Of a stretch of 64,000 nucleotides of DNA, positions 33,322 to 42,733 are shown piece by piece (within the stretch, counting starts at the first letter, position 1; each line of letters opens with the position of its first letter). This stretch comes from Anaerofustis sp. (GTDB taxonomy: Bacteria; Bacillota; Clostridia; Eubacteriales; Anaerofustaceae): the NCBI RefSeq assembly GCF_019420015.1, contig NZ_JAHZIA010000011.1:4269-68268 (forward strand), in the 5' to 3' direction. The notes under the pieces were generated by a model. That model worked only from the letters and a program-made list of their open reading frames with translations, was not told the DNA's origin and made no database searches. The position numbers and the translations under genes were made by a program.

Positions 33322-33723
33322 GATTTAGAAGAATTTTATGCGGTTTATCCGCAATTTCAAGGTTTAGAGGAATTACCAGATGAAATTGTGAAAATGTATA
33401 TAGAATTTGCAAATGAAGTGGTGAATGAAGGTAGATGGGGAAAACAGTGGAAGTTAGGTATGTGCTTATTTGTAGCTCATTTTTGCTCTATATATTTAAT
33501 GAGTTACTCTGATATAAATAGCCCTGCCGCCGCTGTTATAGCCGCCGGACAATCTAAAGGGTTAGTTAGCTCTAAATCTGTTGGGGATGTTTCTGTTTCT
33601 TATGATTTTTCACTTGCTATGCAAAATGTAGAAAATTGGGGCCAGTTTAATTTAACTATGTTTGGAAATCAATATGTTTCTATAGCTAAATTAATGTCGA
33701 AAGGCCCTATGTGGGTGTGGTAA
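33238..33723 (+). CDS. Head-tail connector, DUF4054 type
   Basis: A 161-residue protein. FYAVYPQFQGLEELPDEIVK, then GRWGKQWKLGMCLFVAHF, GLVSSKSVGDVSVSYDF and GQFNLTMFGNQY match DUF4054, a head-completion protein of contractile phages. It binds the portal ring before tail attachment. Its ribosome binding site lies in the long inverted repeat described at 33221. Confidence 0.8.
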   Translation: MSYDRRIFNDIGLIGAASNIKKNENPPFDLEEFYAVYPQFQGLEELPDEIVKMYIEFANEVVNEGRWGKQWKLGMCLFVAHFCSIYLMSYSDINSPAAAVIAAGQSKGLVSSKSVGDVSVSYDFSLAMQNVENWGQFNLTMFGNQYVSIAKLMSKGPMWVW

Positions 33724-33724
33724 T

Positions 33725-34432
33725 ATGTCGGTAGAAAGCGAGATAAAAAATAGTGCGGGTAATTTTTCAAAATTAATTGAAAAAGAAATTGATAAAAGCG
33801 TAAAAAATTTTACAAAAGGAGATCCTTTAAAGTCTCTTGTTTTTGGTGAAATTAATATAAAAAAATATATAGATATACAAGAATATTTAAAAGAAGTAGA
33901 ACAGTATGATTTGTTAATAGGAATACCTTCTGAAAACACAGGAAGAGCTAAAGGAGAGCAGGGTATTAATAATGCAGAATTGGCATATATACATACTCAC
34001 GGTGTAGATAAAAAGGAAGTACGTCAAGAAATTCAGAAGCAAATAGACAATGGTATGAATTTTAATGATGCAAGAAAAAAAGCACATCAAATGTTTATTA
34101 TGTCGCATGGTTCACCTGCTTATCGTATACCGCCACGTCCAATTATTGAGCCTGCAATTGAAGCGAATAGTGAAAAGATAAACGAGAAGTTATTAAAAAG
34201 TTTAAAATCATTTTTAAATTTTGATTTAGAACAAGGTGTAAATGAACTCAAGAAAACTGGCATGTTTGCACAAAATAAAGTTAGATCATGGTTTACTGAT
34301 TCACGAAATGGATGGCCGCCTAATTCACCTTTAACCATAAAAGCAAAAAAAGGAAAAGATAGACCGTTGATTGATACAGGTGAATTGAGAAAATCTATAA
34401 CATATGTTGTAAAAAAGAAAAATGGAAGGTAA
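33725..34432 (+). CDS. Neck / tail-completion protein (HK97 gp10-like)
   Basis: A 235-residue protein. LLIGIPSENTGR, then NNAELAYIHTHG, YRIPPRPIIEPAIE, and WFTDSRNGWPPNSPLTIKAK with PLIDTGELRKSITYVV make the pattern of the gp10-type or virion-morphogenesis neck family. It presumably seals the head-tail junction. It starts one base after the previous stop. Confidence 0.8.
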   Translation: MSVESEIKNSAGNFSKLIEKEIDKSVKNFTKGDPLKSLVFGEINIKKYIDIQEYLKEVEQYDLLIGIPSENTGRAKGEQGINNAELAYIHTHGVDKKEVRQEIQKQIDNGMNFNDARKKAHQMFIMSHGSPAYRIPPRPIIEPAIEANSEKINEKLLKSLKSFLNFDLEQGVNELKKTGMFAQNKVRSWFTDSRNGWPPNSPLTIKAKKGKDRPLIDTGELRKSITYVVKKKNGR

Positions 34433-34434
34433 AT

Positions 34435-34818
34435 ATGTCTAAGGTTTGGTTGAATCTTGCTGATATTGTTGCAAGTCCGGAGTTTACACAGCAGATAATT
34501 ATTAAAAGACATTCTAACGGAAGATATGTAAATGGTAGATTTGAGCAGGATGAAAAAGAGATAAAAATAAATGCTGTTGTTTCTGCATCGGATGAAAAAA
34601 CTTTAAGCATGGTTCCAGAGGGTGATAGAAACGAAACAATAAAATCTGTACATAGTTTGGAAAAAATTTATATGACGAGTTCAGAGGTTTCAAAAGGTGA
34701 AAATAGGACTTCTGATATTATAATTTATAATGAGGATGAATATAAAGTTATAGCTGTAATGGACGCAGATGATTATGGCTTTACAAAAGCGGTAATATCA
34801 AAAATAGGAGCGTCATAA
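34435..34818 (+). CDS. Probable head-tail joining protein
   Basis: A 127-residue beta-rich protein (SPEFTQQIIIKRHSNGRYVN, then IYNEDEYKVIAVMDADDYG). Its size, composition and place between neck and tail-terminator genes fit a stopper or joining protein. No specific family recognised. Confidence 0.6.
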   Translation: MSKVWLNLADIVASPEFTQQIIIKRHSNGRYVNGRFEQDEKEIKINAVVSASDEKTLSMVPEGDRNETIKSVHSLEKIYMTSSEVSKGENRTSDIIIYNEDEYKVIAVMDADDYGFTKAVISKIGAS

Positions 34819-34819
34819 A

Positions 34820-35404
34820 ATGTCAGAAACTATAAAATATACAGAATTACAAGATATATTTGTAAATTTAACCGCACTTTTGAGAGATATTGATTTAAAA
34901 AATGAAAATGAATCAGATCTTGTACGTTTGGCATATCAATTAAATTCAGCACCTTTTCAGGAGATAAGACAAGGAGTGTCGTATGTTTGGATAAATTATG
35001 CCGATAATGATACTAATAAACAGATAAATGAAGAAATAAGAGAAGTTTTAGAAGACGAAATAACAATAAAAAGGTCGCAATTAAGACAAATAGATGTTCA
35101 CTGGATTTTTTACGGAGATGAAAGTGTGCAAGATATTTCTTATGAATTTAGAAATATGCTTTATAGTTATAAAGCTAAAAGTTTTTTAGATAAATATGAT
35201 ATTAAATTGATTGTAGATGTTCCTGAGGCTGTTTTATTATATGAACAATTAAATAATCAATGGTGGGCAAGGGTTGAATTGATAGTAAGTTACTATTTAG
35301 AATCAGCGTTAATTGAAGAGATACCATTGATAGATGTTGTTAATATTGATTTAATAACAGAAAAGGAAAGTTTAAATAGAGAAGTTATAGTTAAAGAAAA
35401 ATGA
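34820..35404 (+). CDS. Tail terminator (phage neck gp12-like / LIC_12616 type)
   Basis: A 194-residue protein. VRLAYQLNSAPFQEIRQGVS, then RQIDVHWIFYGDESVQDI and NQWWARVELIVSYYLE match the neck-terminator family found just before the sheath in contractile phages. It would cap the tail tube. Its stop overlaps the ribosome binding site of the sheath gene. Confidence 0.7.
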   Translation: MSETIKYTELQDIFVNLTALLRDIDLKNENESDLVRLAYQLNSAPFQEIRQGVSYVWINYADNDTNKQINEEIREVLEDEITIKRSQLRQIDVHWIFYGDESVQDISYEFRNMLYSYKAKSFLDKYDIKLIVDVPEAVLLYEQLNNQWWARVELIVSYYLESALIEEIPLIDVVNIDLITEKESLNREVIVKEK

Positions 35405-35418
35405 AGGAGGTTAAATAA

Positions 35419-36540
35419 GTGGCAAATATAACTTTAAACGATATAATTGATATTAGTGTTACATTAAGTCCGGTAGTGTCATATAGAAAGACATTAAATT
35501 CTGCTTTATTTATTACAGATTCTGAAAAAATAACAAAAGAAGACAGAGTAAAAGAAATTGATAGTTTAGATTCTTTGGTTGAGTTAGGATTTGAAACTAC
35601 TTCACCAGAATATCTTGCTATTAATTTATATTTTTCACAGTCACCTTCACCTGAAAAAGCTTTTTTAGGTGTAAAAGAAACAGATGAACAGTTTGCTAAT
35701 GTTATTTCAGAATGTAGAAATCTTAATTTTGAGTGGTATGCTTTAATTATATTGGATTCTGTTGTAAATAAAATGGAAGTTACTGATATTAAAGCTGTAG
35801 CTTCTTATATTGAAACGGCTTCTCCAGAATCAGTTTTTTGTTTAAATTTTGATAAAAATTTTGAAAATTATGATACAATTATTGAACAATTAAAATCTGA
35901 AAATTATAAGAAAACAATTGTTCAAAGAGATGTATCGGATTCAAATTCTAATAAAACTGCAATATCGGGTATATTAGGATATGCTCTGGGGTATAATAAA
36001 AAAATAAATAAGTCTTTTACTCTTGCTTATAAATCTATAGTAGGGCTGGAATCTAATGAAATTACATATGCTGATTTGAGAAAAATTTTATCAAATAATG
36101 TAAATATATATGTTAAACAAGGATATTATTATAGTTTATTTAGACAAGGCACAATGTTGAATGGTGATAGATTTGATGAAGTTTATTATATAGATATGCT
36201 TGTTAATGATTTGAGAAATGAATTAATGAATACGCTGATTAATAATCCTAAAGTTCCGCAGACAGATACGGGAATTAATATTTTGACTTCGGCAATTTCT
36301 CAAGTTTTGGATAGTTATGTAGATATTGAATTTATTCAACCTGGAATTTGGCTTGGAAGTTCAATTCTTTCACTTGAGTATGGTGATACTTTATCACAAG
36401 GATATTTAATTTTATTTGATGATTTGAGTGAACAACCAGCAAGCGATAGAGTGGATAGAAAAGCACCTAATTGTTTTATATGTATTAAATTAGCAGGTGC
36501 AATTGAATATATCACATTAGGAATAAATATAAGCAGATAA
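35419..36540 (+). CDS. Tail sheath protein (DUF3383)
   Basis: A 373-residue protein from GTG 35419 behind AAGGAGG. ITLNDIIDISVTLSPVVSYR, ALNFTD-like ALFITDSEKI, SPEYLAINLYFSQSPSPEKA, and the late YTLIDGR-like SQGYLILFDDLSEQPASDR match DUF3383 sheath proteins. Its presence establishes a contractile tail. The tube gene follows. Confidence 0.88.
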   Translation: MANITLNDIIDISVTLSPVVSYRKTLNSALFITDSEKITKEDRVKEIDSLDSLVELGFETTSPEYLAINLYFSQSPSPEKAFLGVKETDEQFANVISECRNLNFEWYALIILDSVVNKMEVTDIKAVASYIETASPESVFCLNFDKNFENYDTIIEQLKSENYKKTIVQRDVSDSNSNKTAISGILGYALGYNKKINKSFTLAYKSIVGLESNEITYADLRKILSNNVNIYVKQGYYYSLFRQGTMLNGDRFDEVYYIDMLVNDLRNELMNTLINNPKVPQTDTGINILTSAISQVLDSYVDIEFIQPGIWLGSSILSLEYGDTLSQGYLILFDDLSEQPASDRVDRKAPNCFICIKLAGAIEYITLGINISR

Positions 36541-36560
36541 AGAGAGGGGTGAATTAAAAA

Positions 36561-36995
36561 ATGCCTAAAACATATTCTTTTTCAGATGTAAATTTAACTT
36601 TATCTCATCCATCTTTGGGTCAGTTATCTGTTAATGGCATGGGTCTTGGTTCTGTGCAGGTTAGCATGAGAACAGATAGATCTCAAATTGAAGTGGCGTA
36701 TGATGGTACTCCAGTTGTTTCAAAGATAAAAGATAGAACCGGTACCTTAGCTTTAAATGTACAACAAACGTCAGAATTAAATACAAATTTAAAAAAATGG
36801 TATAATTATTTAGAAAGTGCGGCTACTTCTGAATGGTCTTTAATTAAAGCTGTGTTGACTGATAAAACGACTGGTGTCCAGGATATATTGAACGGGGGAA
36901 GTATTGTTAAATTACCAGATAAGGCATACGAAGCAACCGCTGGGCAGATAACTTGGAATTTTTTGTTTGCAGATGTTACGCAAAATACAATTTAG
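36561..36995 (+). CDS. Tail tube protein (DUF3277)
   Basis: A 144-residue protein. YSFSDVNLTLSHPSLGQLSV, DGTPVVSKIKDRTGTLALNV and a late AGQITWNFLFADV match DUF3277 tail-tube proteins, which stack as hexamers inside the sheath. AGAGAGGGGTGA precedes the start. Confidence 0.85.
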   Translation: MPKTYSFSDVNLTLSHPSLGQLSVNGMGLGSVQVSMRTDRSQIEVAYDGTPVVSKIKDRTGTLALNVQQTSELNTNLKKWYNYLESAATSEWSLIKAVLTDKTTGVQDILNGGSIVKLPDKAYEATAGQITWNFLFADVTQNTI

Positions 36996-37029
36996 TTTGT
37001 TTAATGAGGTATAGAAAGAGGTATAGAAA

Positions 37030-37506
37030 ATGGAAAGAGTAACAGAACAGATTGTTAAATATGAAGATAGAACATTTGTTATTAAAAAAATGTCTCCATT
37101 TGAAGGAATCGCTGTTTTAAAAGAAATTTTAACAAAAGCTCTGCCTTTTAATTTACTTTCTTTTTTAAATGATGATTTAAATATTGAATTAGATAAAGTT
37201 TTGTCTATTACAAATAAAATGAATAAAAAAGAAATGTCAATTGATGAGTTTGCAGAATTTCAAAAAAGATTGATGAAAAATTGTTATGAAAAATTAAAAT
37301 CAGGTGATGTAGCTGTGTTGCAATCTAATGGTGATTTTGGTGTGCCCGGTTTAGACAATAATATGCTTTTGGTAGGGTTTTTACTTTTGAAAGTAGTTGA
37401 GGTAAATTATAAGGATTTTTTCTTAGAAATCCTCCAAAAATTAAATGTTTTGGAGGAATCTCAGAAAATAATGGATCAAGTGAAGAATGTAACGGCTACA
37501 GCTTAG
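37030..37506 (+). CDS. Tail assembly chaperone, short form (G-type)
   Basis: A 158-residue helical protein between the tube and tape-measure genes, the standard place of the tail-assembly chaperone. It begins VTEQIVKYEDRTFVIKKMSP and is helical thereafter. At codons 130-131 (Phe-Phe) the mRNA has a -1 slippery heptamer with a downstream hairpin, so a fraction of ribosomes should produce the longer form described separately. Confidence 0.8.
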   Translation: MERVTEQIVKYEDRTFVIKKMSPFEGIAVLKEILTKALPFNLLSFLNDDLNIELDKVLSITNKMNKKEMSIDEFAEFQKRLMKNCYEKLKSGDVAVLQSNGDFGVPGLDNNMLLVGFLLLKVVEVNYKDFFLEILQKLNVLEESQKIMDQVKNVTATA

Positions 37507-37754
37507 AAGAAAGTATGTATGAATATTATGTTTCCGAAAATATAGATATGATATTATATACACCAGTTTTATCTAAAATGTGGAAACAGCATGAATTGTG
37601 GGATGGTACGTATATAATCTCGGATCTGTTTGATATACATGAAGCCATGTCTGTTAAAAATTTAAATGAAAAGTTATTTTTTGAGAAGCAAATGAAAGAA
37701 ATAGAAAATAAAAATGAAATAAATAATATTTCCAATTCATTTAATTTGAGGTGA
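37030..37754 (+). CDS. Tail assembly chaperone, -1 frameshift product (GT-type)
   Basis: Slippage at T TTT TTC (37416-37422) joins codons 1-131 to the -1 frame from 37422. That frame is open through RNPPKIKCFGG, then NGYSLEESMYEYYVSEN, to the stop at 37754, giving about 241 residues. The downstream part alone has an ATG at 37515 without a ribosome binding site, which supports frameshifting rather than a separate start. The short and long forms would coat the tape measure during tail assembly, as lambda gpG/gpGT. Confidence 0.8.
37416..37457 (+). promoter_or_regulatory. Programmed -1 ribosomal frameshift signal
   Basis: The slippery heptamer TTTTTTC is in the correct phase (0-frame codons TTT 37417-37419 and TTC 37420-37422). 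A 7-nt spacer follows, then a perfect 10-bp stem, TCCTCCAAAA (37430-37439) with TTTTGGAGGA (37448-37457), around an 8-nt loop. Confidence 0.88.
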
Positions 37755-37760
37755 TTTGAT

Positions 37761-39176
37761 ATGGCTTTAAAAGGTGTTATTAAAGAATATTTAGTTTCGC
37801 TTGGTTTTAATGTAAATAAAAATTCATTATCAGATGCTTTAGATACTGTAAATTTTGGTACAGATAAAATGGTGTCGATGGTGTCAAAAATGACTTCAAG
37901 CCTTGCTAAAGGTACTGTTGGAATTATAACGCTGGTTTCATCTGCTGTAGTTGCTGTTGGTAAATTAATTGTTTCTGTTGCAGATGCTGATATGCAAATG
38001 CAAAATGCGGCAAACTCAATGTGGATGAACGTCGACGCTTATAGAGTAACAGAGGATGCGGTTACAAGTCTTGGATATTCAATGAATGAATTATCTACCA
38101 TTGCGCGTAATCCAGAGCTTACAGCGAGATTTAAAGAATTAGTGTCACTTGGACAACAAACTTCTGCACCAAAAGAATTAGATAGTATGTTGAAAAAAGT
38201 TAGAGATGTTACTTTTGAGTTTGATAAAATGAAAGTAATAGCTAAAAATGGAGTTCGTCAAATAGTTTATTATTTTATGAAATATCTCGGTGTAGATATA
38301 GATGAAATAAGAGCAAAACTATCTAATTTTAATAAATTTTTACAAGAAAATCTTCCTAAAATTTCTGCTGTAATAGCAAAGGTGTTATATTATATTTATA
38401 GGATTGGTAAAGCAATAGCATATGTTGTTAGTTTAGGTGCTAAATTAATTTCTGGTGCATATAATTTTATGAAAAAATTTCCTGCTACTTTTAAAGTGTT
38501 TATTGGTGTTATTGGTGCAATTTTATTGACAATAAATCCGATATTGACTATAATATTAGCAGGTCTTTCAGCTATTGTTTTGTTAATAGATGATTATATG
38601 ACTTGGAAAAGAGGCGGAAAGTCTCTTTTTGGTGATAAGTGGCAAGGAGTTGAAGGATTTTTAAATAAAGCTAAAGGTGTTCTTGAGTGGATTTTTGAGC
38701 AAATAGAATGGGCTGTTAATTATATTATAAATAATTTAAAACCATTTTTTTCTTGGTTGTATGATATTTTTTCAGATATGTTTGGTTGGTTAAAAGATAT
38801 ATTTGATTGGTTTGATGAGAAAGTGTTTCCTTATGTAAAAAAAGGTACTGATTTTTTAGGTTTAACTGATTCCGAAGATCCAGAAGGGGTATCTCTTGCG
38901 GCACTTGGAAAAGAAGCTATAACAGGCAGAGATCCTTTAAGTAGTTCTTTAGGATTTGTAAAAACTTTAAAAAATATGTTTTTTGATGGTTCTTCTGCTG
39001 AAAATATGAGAGTCAGAGCTTTATTGGGTGATAAAGAAGCGGCAAGACAATTAAATGTTAGCTATGAACAAAATGTAAATGTAAAAGGTAGCGTAGATGA
39101 TAATGCGCTAAGAGAAATAAATAAATATACAAAAAGAGCACTTGAAGCAATGAATATTTCTTCTGTTGTGAGGTAA
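37761..39176 (+). CDS. Tail tape measure protein (short)
   Basis: A 471-residue protein following the chaperone. Hydrophobic helices (KGTVGIITLVSSAVVAVG and FIGVIGAILLTINPILTIIL) are flanked by amphipathic helices, and a late Trp-rich segment (FSWLYDIFSDMFGWLKDIFD) is typical of tape-measure proteins. The length would set a fairly short tail. It is rather compact for a myovirus tape measure, so some of the role may be shared. Confidence 0.75.
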   Translation: MALKGVIKEYLVSLGFNVNKNSLSDALDTVNFGTDKMVSMVSKMTSSLAKGTVGIITLVSSAVVAVGKLIVSVADADMQMQNAANSMWMNVDAYRVTEDAVTSLGYSMNELSTIARNPELTARFKELVSLGQQTSAPKELDSMLKKVRDVTFEFDKMKVIAKNGVRQIVYYFMKYLGVDIDEIRAKLSNFNKFLQENLPKISAVIAKVLYYIYRIGKAIAYVVSLGAKLISGAYNFMKKFPATFKVFIGVIGAILLTINPILTIILAGLSAIVLLIDDYMTWKRGGKSLFGDKWQGVEGFLNKAKGVLEWIFEQIEWAVNYIINNLKPFFSWLYDIFSDMFGWLKDIFDWFDEKVFPYVKKGTDFLGLTDSEDPEGVSLAALGKEAITGRDPLSSSLGFVKTLKNMFFDGSSAENMRVRALLGDKEAARQLNVSYEQNVNVKGSVDDNALREINKYTKRALEAMNISSVVR

Positions 39177-39184
39177 AAATAAAA

Positions 39185-39766
39185 ATGGCAAATGGTTTAC
39201 CAATTAAATTACCGTGGCAGGATATAACTGATTCCGAATTGTTGTTAGTAAAAACAAATATAGCAGGATATTTTTTTGATGGATTTTTAGATGTTGCGCA
39301 TAATGTAAATACTGTTTTAACTTCTCATCAGGTGCAGAAAGGTGCTTCGATAGCAGATCACGCTTATATTGAGCCGATAGAGGTTACTATGACTGTGAAA
39401 ATGTCTGATGCAATGTCAGGAATGAAGGAAACGCAGTTTCAAGGTATAAGTTACACCAGGTCTACGGCGGCATATAGAATTTTAAGAGAAATACAAAAAC
39501 AAAGACTTGCTTTTCAGGTACATACGCGTATTGAAACTTATCAGAATATGATGATTACAAATTTATCTGTACAAGATGATTTGTCCAATGTAAATGGTTT
39601 AAAGTGTACTGTTACGATGCAAGAATTACTTGTTGCTTCAGAAAAAACGGTAAAAATAAGTAAAAGGGAGCAAACTACAACTACAAATAATTCGGGAACA
39701 ATTCAAGCTGAATCGTTAAGTGATGAAAGTTTGTTATATATGATTTCTAATTATCTTGGAAGATAA
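39185..39766 (+). CDS. Dit-like baseplate protein
   Basis: A 193-residue protein. FFDGFLDVAHNVNTVLTSHQ, KGASIADHAYIEPIEVTMTV, and RLAFQVHTRIETYQNMMITN, followed by late VNGLKCTVTMQELLVA, match the N-terminal domain of Dit-like tail proteins. It links the tube end to the baseplate hub. Confidence 0.78.
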   Translation: MANGLPIKLPWQDITDSELLLVKTNIAGYFFDGFLDVAHNVNTVLTSHQVQKGASIADHAYIEPIEVTMTVKMSDAMSGMKETQFQGISYTRSTAAYRILREIQKQRLAFQVHTRIETYQNMMITNLSVQDDLSNVNGLKCTVTMQELLVASEKTVKISKREQTTTTNNSGTIQAESLSDESLLYMISNYLGR

Positions 39767-39785
39767 AAAAAGAGGTTTAATTAAA

Positions 39786-40172
39786 ATGGTGAATAATATA
39801 CCGTTAAAATCTCTTCCTAATCAGTTAGCAAGAGTAGAGGTTACATTTGATGAAAAAAAACATTTTTATTTTTTGAAATTTACATATAGTGAAGTGTGTC
39901 AATATTGGTTAATGACTATTATGGATACTTTTCAAAATATAATAATATCAAATATACCACTTGTTACAGGCGGTAGTATTTTAAGTTCTGGAAATATTTT
40001 AAAACAATTTGCTTATAAAATGATCGGTAGCATTATGGTTTTAAAATCTTCTAATGTAAATAATGATTATCCAAACGAAAAACAATTGGGTGCAGAATTT
40101 AAATTAATTTGGGGTGATACAGAGTATAGATACTATAGCGAAGGAGAGGTAGAAAGTGGCGGTTTCAATTAA
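39786..40172 (+). CDS. Baseplate plug protein
   Basis: A 128-residue protein from ATG 39786 behind AGAGGTTTAATTAAA; the in-frame TTG at 39756 is discarded. IPLKSLPNQLARVEVTFDEK, a YWLMTIMD segment, NIPLVTGGSIL and QLGAEFKLIWGDTE match the small plug family (Pam3 gp18-like) that closes the tube above the hub. It overlaps the hub gene by 17 bp. Confidence 0.75.
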   Translation: MVNNIPLKSLPNQLARVEVTFDEKKHFYFLKFTYSEVCQYWLMTIMDTFQNIIISNIPLVTGGSILSSGNILKQFAYKMIGSIMVLKSSNVNNDYPNEKQLGAEFKLIWGDTEYRYYSEGEVESGGFN

Positions 40173-42099
40173 TTGTATTCCGGTTCAAAATTATTCTGTT
40201 TCTTCAAAATTTGGTATGAGAGGAAGTAGTTTTCATTATGGTTTAGATATGCCAGGTGTGAAAGGCAGTAATATATATGCCGCTCAAGGTGGTGTGGTTA
40301 AATATTTTGGAAATGATCCGGATGGGTATGGAAATTATATTATTTTAGAGCATCAAAGATATAAGTTTTGCACACTTTATGCACATTTAAGTGCTTTTTC
40401 TACTTCTGTAGGTTCATTTGTTACCGCTGGAGACGTGATAGGTAAAATGGGGAGTACTGGAAGGTCTACAGGTTCACATTTACATTTTGAAATTAGAAAT
40501 GTACCGTATTCTCAGTTTTGGAGTGTTAGTAGAAATACTAATTATATTTTGAATCCTCAGCCTTATTTAGAAAATACGGGTCTTGTTTCTGGCACAGCAT
40601 TTGGAGGTAGCGGACTTTCGTTACAAGATAATTATGAGTATACTTATGAAAGAGTAATTGTTAATGAAAATAGTATAAGTGAGACGGGAAATTATTTATA
40701 TGGTCGAAAATATAGAATTATGGTTTTTAGAGAAGACGGTACAGGGTTAGATTTATCGGATTTACATATTGTGTTTGATGTTTCAAAATCTTTAACAAGA
40801 GAAGCAAATACAGGTACAGTTACAATTTATAATTTAAATACAGAAACAGAAAATGATTTGATGGTAAATTGTAATAGAGTAACAATAGAAGCTGGTTATG
40901 AAGGTTTATTTGGTTTAATATATGATGGGGACGTTATTCAAGGAATAAGAGGCGTAGAAAATGGAGTAGATTATTATTTAACTTTAATTACAATGGATTG
41001 TGAAAGGTTTTTAAATAGTGGATTTATAAGTTATACAATGACGCGCGGGATGTCAAAAAGAGATGTGGCAAAAAATATTTGTAATGTTTCGACAAATCCG
41101 GTACAATTAAATTCTATTTCATCTTCATTTAATACAGCGAAATATATTAGAGGGAAAGTTGTTTTTGGAAAATCGAGAGATTTTTTAGATCAACTTGCCG
41201 CTACATCAAATGCTAATTTTTATACTGATTCTGGAAAAGTAAATTTAGTTAGTTTTAATGATATTTCAGAAAATGAAATAATTCATTTAAATAGCAGTTC
41301 GGGTTTAATCGGTAGTCCGCAACAAAACGCTGAGGGTATTTCTTTTCAATGTTTATTAAATCCGAGAATAACTTTATATAGTTTGGTAAATATTCCTAAT
41401 GATCAAATCGTAGAACAAGAGTATTCAGATGGCAATTCTGTTGTCTATACTTTAGATCAGGATAATTTATATAGAATTATTAAAGTTGAGTTTTCTGGGG
41501 ATACAAGAGGGCAAAATTGGTATACAAATTGTACAGCCACCAATCAAGCAGGAGCAATCCCGCAAATTATTGCAGAGCTTGTGGGAAATTCAGGATTTAC
41601 TGATACTACAGGTAACGGAGACACTTATAACATTGAATCATATGGTAACTCTGGTGTTTCTGGTGCAACATCTTTTAAATCTTTTGAATATTGGACGAGT
41701 TTAAGTTCTAAATCGTCTATGCAATATAAATATCAGCACGATGGAGGATCTTATACTGATTCTCAGGGTTTTAGAAGAAGAATAGCAGATAGTTATTCAA
41801 ATACACCATATTACATGGTGGCTATGGGCACATATTATGGCTATACTGGAACAAAGTTAAAAATAACGCTTACAGGTGGAAAAACCTTTTATGCTTTTAT
41901 TGGAGATTCAAAAGCAGATAGAGATACTGATGCGCTTCATAAATATTGTGTACATGATGGTTCTCAAATAGAGTTTATAGTTGACAAGAATCAATTAAAA
42001 AAAGGTAGTCCTAAAGTTGCTAAAACAGGTGATTGTTCCTATGCTGGTTTTACAGGCATGATAAAATCTGTTAAAACTTTATATAAAGTAACGAGGTGA
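40156..42099 (+). CDS. Baseplate hub with N-terminal M23 endopeptidase domain
   Basis: A 647-residue protein from GTG 40156 behind GGAGAGGTAGAAA. Residues 15-112 form a LytM/M23 zinc peptidase: FHYGLD (His27, Asp31), YAHLS (His77) and SHLHFE (His108, His110). The middle is a gp27/XkdQ-like hub (FDVSKSLTREANTGTVTIYN, YDGDVIQGIRGVENG). The C-terminal 115 residues (YYMVAMGTYYGYTGTKLKIT, then SQIEFIVDKNQLKKG) also occur in the protein at 60178. The peptidase would open peptidoglycan as the tail penetrates. Confidence 0.88.
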   Translation: MAVSINCIPVQNYSVSSKFGMRGSSFHYGLDMPGVKGSNIYAAQGGVVKYFGNDPDGYGNYIILEHQRYKFCTLYAHLSAFSTSVGSFVTAGDVIGKMGSTGRSTGSHLHFEIRNVPYSQFWSVSRNTNYILNPQPYLENTGLVSGTAFGGSGLSLQDNYEYTYERVIVNENSISETGNYLYGRKYRIMVFREDGTGLDLSDLHIVFDVSKSLTREANTGTVTIYNLNTETENDLMVNCNRVTIEAGYEGLFGLIYDGDVIQGIRGVENGVDYYLTLITMDCERFLNSGFISYTMTRGMSKRDVAKNICNVSTNPVQLNSISSSFNTAKYIRGKVVFGKSRDFLDQLAATSNANFYTDSGKVNLVSFNDISENEIIHLNSSSGLIGSPQQNAEGISFQCLLNPRITLYSLVNIPNDQIVEQEYSDGNSVVYTLDQDNLYRIIKVEFSGDTRGQNWYTNCTATNQAGAIPQIIAELVGNSGFTDTTGNGDTYNIESYGNSGVSGATSFKSFEYWTSLSSKSSMQYKYQHDGGSYTDSQGFRRRIADSYSNTPYYMVAMGTYYGYTGTKLKITLTGGKTFYAFIGDSKADRDTDALHKYCVHDGSQIEFIVDKNQLKKGSPKVAKTGDCSYAGFTGMIKSVKTLYKVTR

Positions 42100-42103
42100 T
42101 AAA

Positions 42104-42724
42104 ATGTCAGAAAAAAATATAACTTTTGGAGATGTTACAGGAAAATCTTTACTTGGTACAAATGAGTTATCTGGCGGATCGTTGCAAAATTTACAAGAAT
42201 TAAAAAAGCAAATTTTTTTTGATTTAAGATGTTGTTGTCCAGCAATCATTAAGTCGATAAATTATGACGAAATGACTGTTACCGCACAGCCTGTTATAAA
42301 AGAGAATATTAAATTTGCTACGCAAGAAGTAAAATCTTTTCAGTTGCCAGAAATTTTTGATATTCCAATTGTTTATCTGAGTAGCGGTAATGATATTAGT
42401 ATAACATTCCCGTTAGAAGTAAACGATGAATGTTTGTTATTTTTTTCAGATACTTGTATAGATTCTTGGTGGCAGTCAGGAGGAATACAAGCACAATTTG
42501 AAGAAAGAAGACATGATTTATCAGATTGTTTTTGTTTACCTTGTCAAATGTCACAGCCGCGTAAATTAAAAAATGTTAATAGTGATTCTATAAAATTAAA
42601 CTATAAAGGTACGCAATTTGAAATTAAAGATGATGGAATTTATGTTAATGATATAAATATAAATAATCATAGGCATAATGTAGTAATAGGTGATTCTGTC
42701 TATACAACTTCTACTTGGGTTTAG
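42104..42724 (+). CDS. Baseplate spike (Gp138 N-terminal type)
   Basis: A 206-residue protein. RCCCPAIIKSINYDEMTVTA, then FDIPIVYLSSGNDISITFPL, CLLFFSDTCIDSWWQSGG and RRHDLSDCFCLPC match the Gp138-N / phage spike OB-fold. The end (NNHRHNVVIGD) resembles the His-x-His iron-binding tip of membrane-piercing spikes. It follows the hub, as expected. Confidence 0.82.
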   Translation: MSEKNITFGDVTGKSLLGTNELSGGSLQNLQELKKQIFFDLRCCCPAIIKSINYDEMTVTAQPVIKENIKFATQEVKSFQLPEIFDIPIVYLSSGNDISITFPLEVNDECLLFFSDTCIDSWWQSGGIQAQFEERRHDLSDCFCLPCQMSQPRKLKNVNSDSIKLNYKGTQFEIKDDGIYVNDININNHRHNVVIGDSVYTTSTWV

Positions 42725-42733
42725 GTAAAAAAT

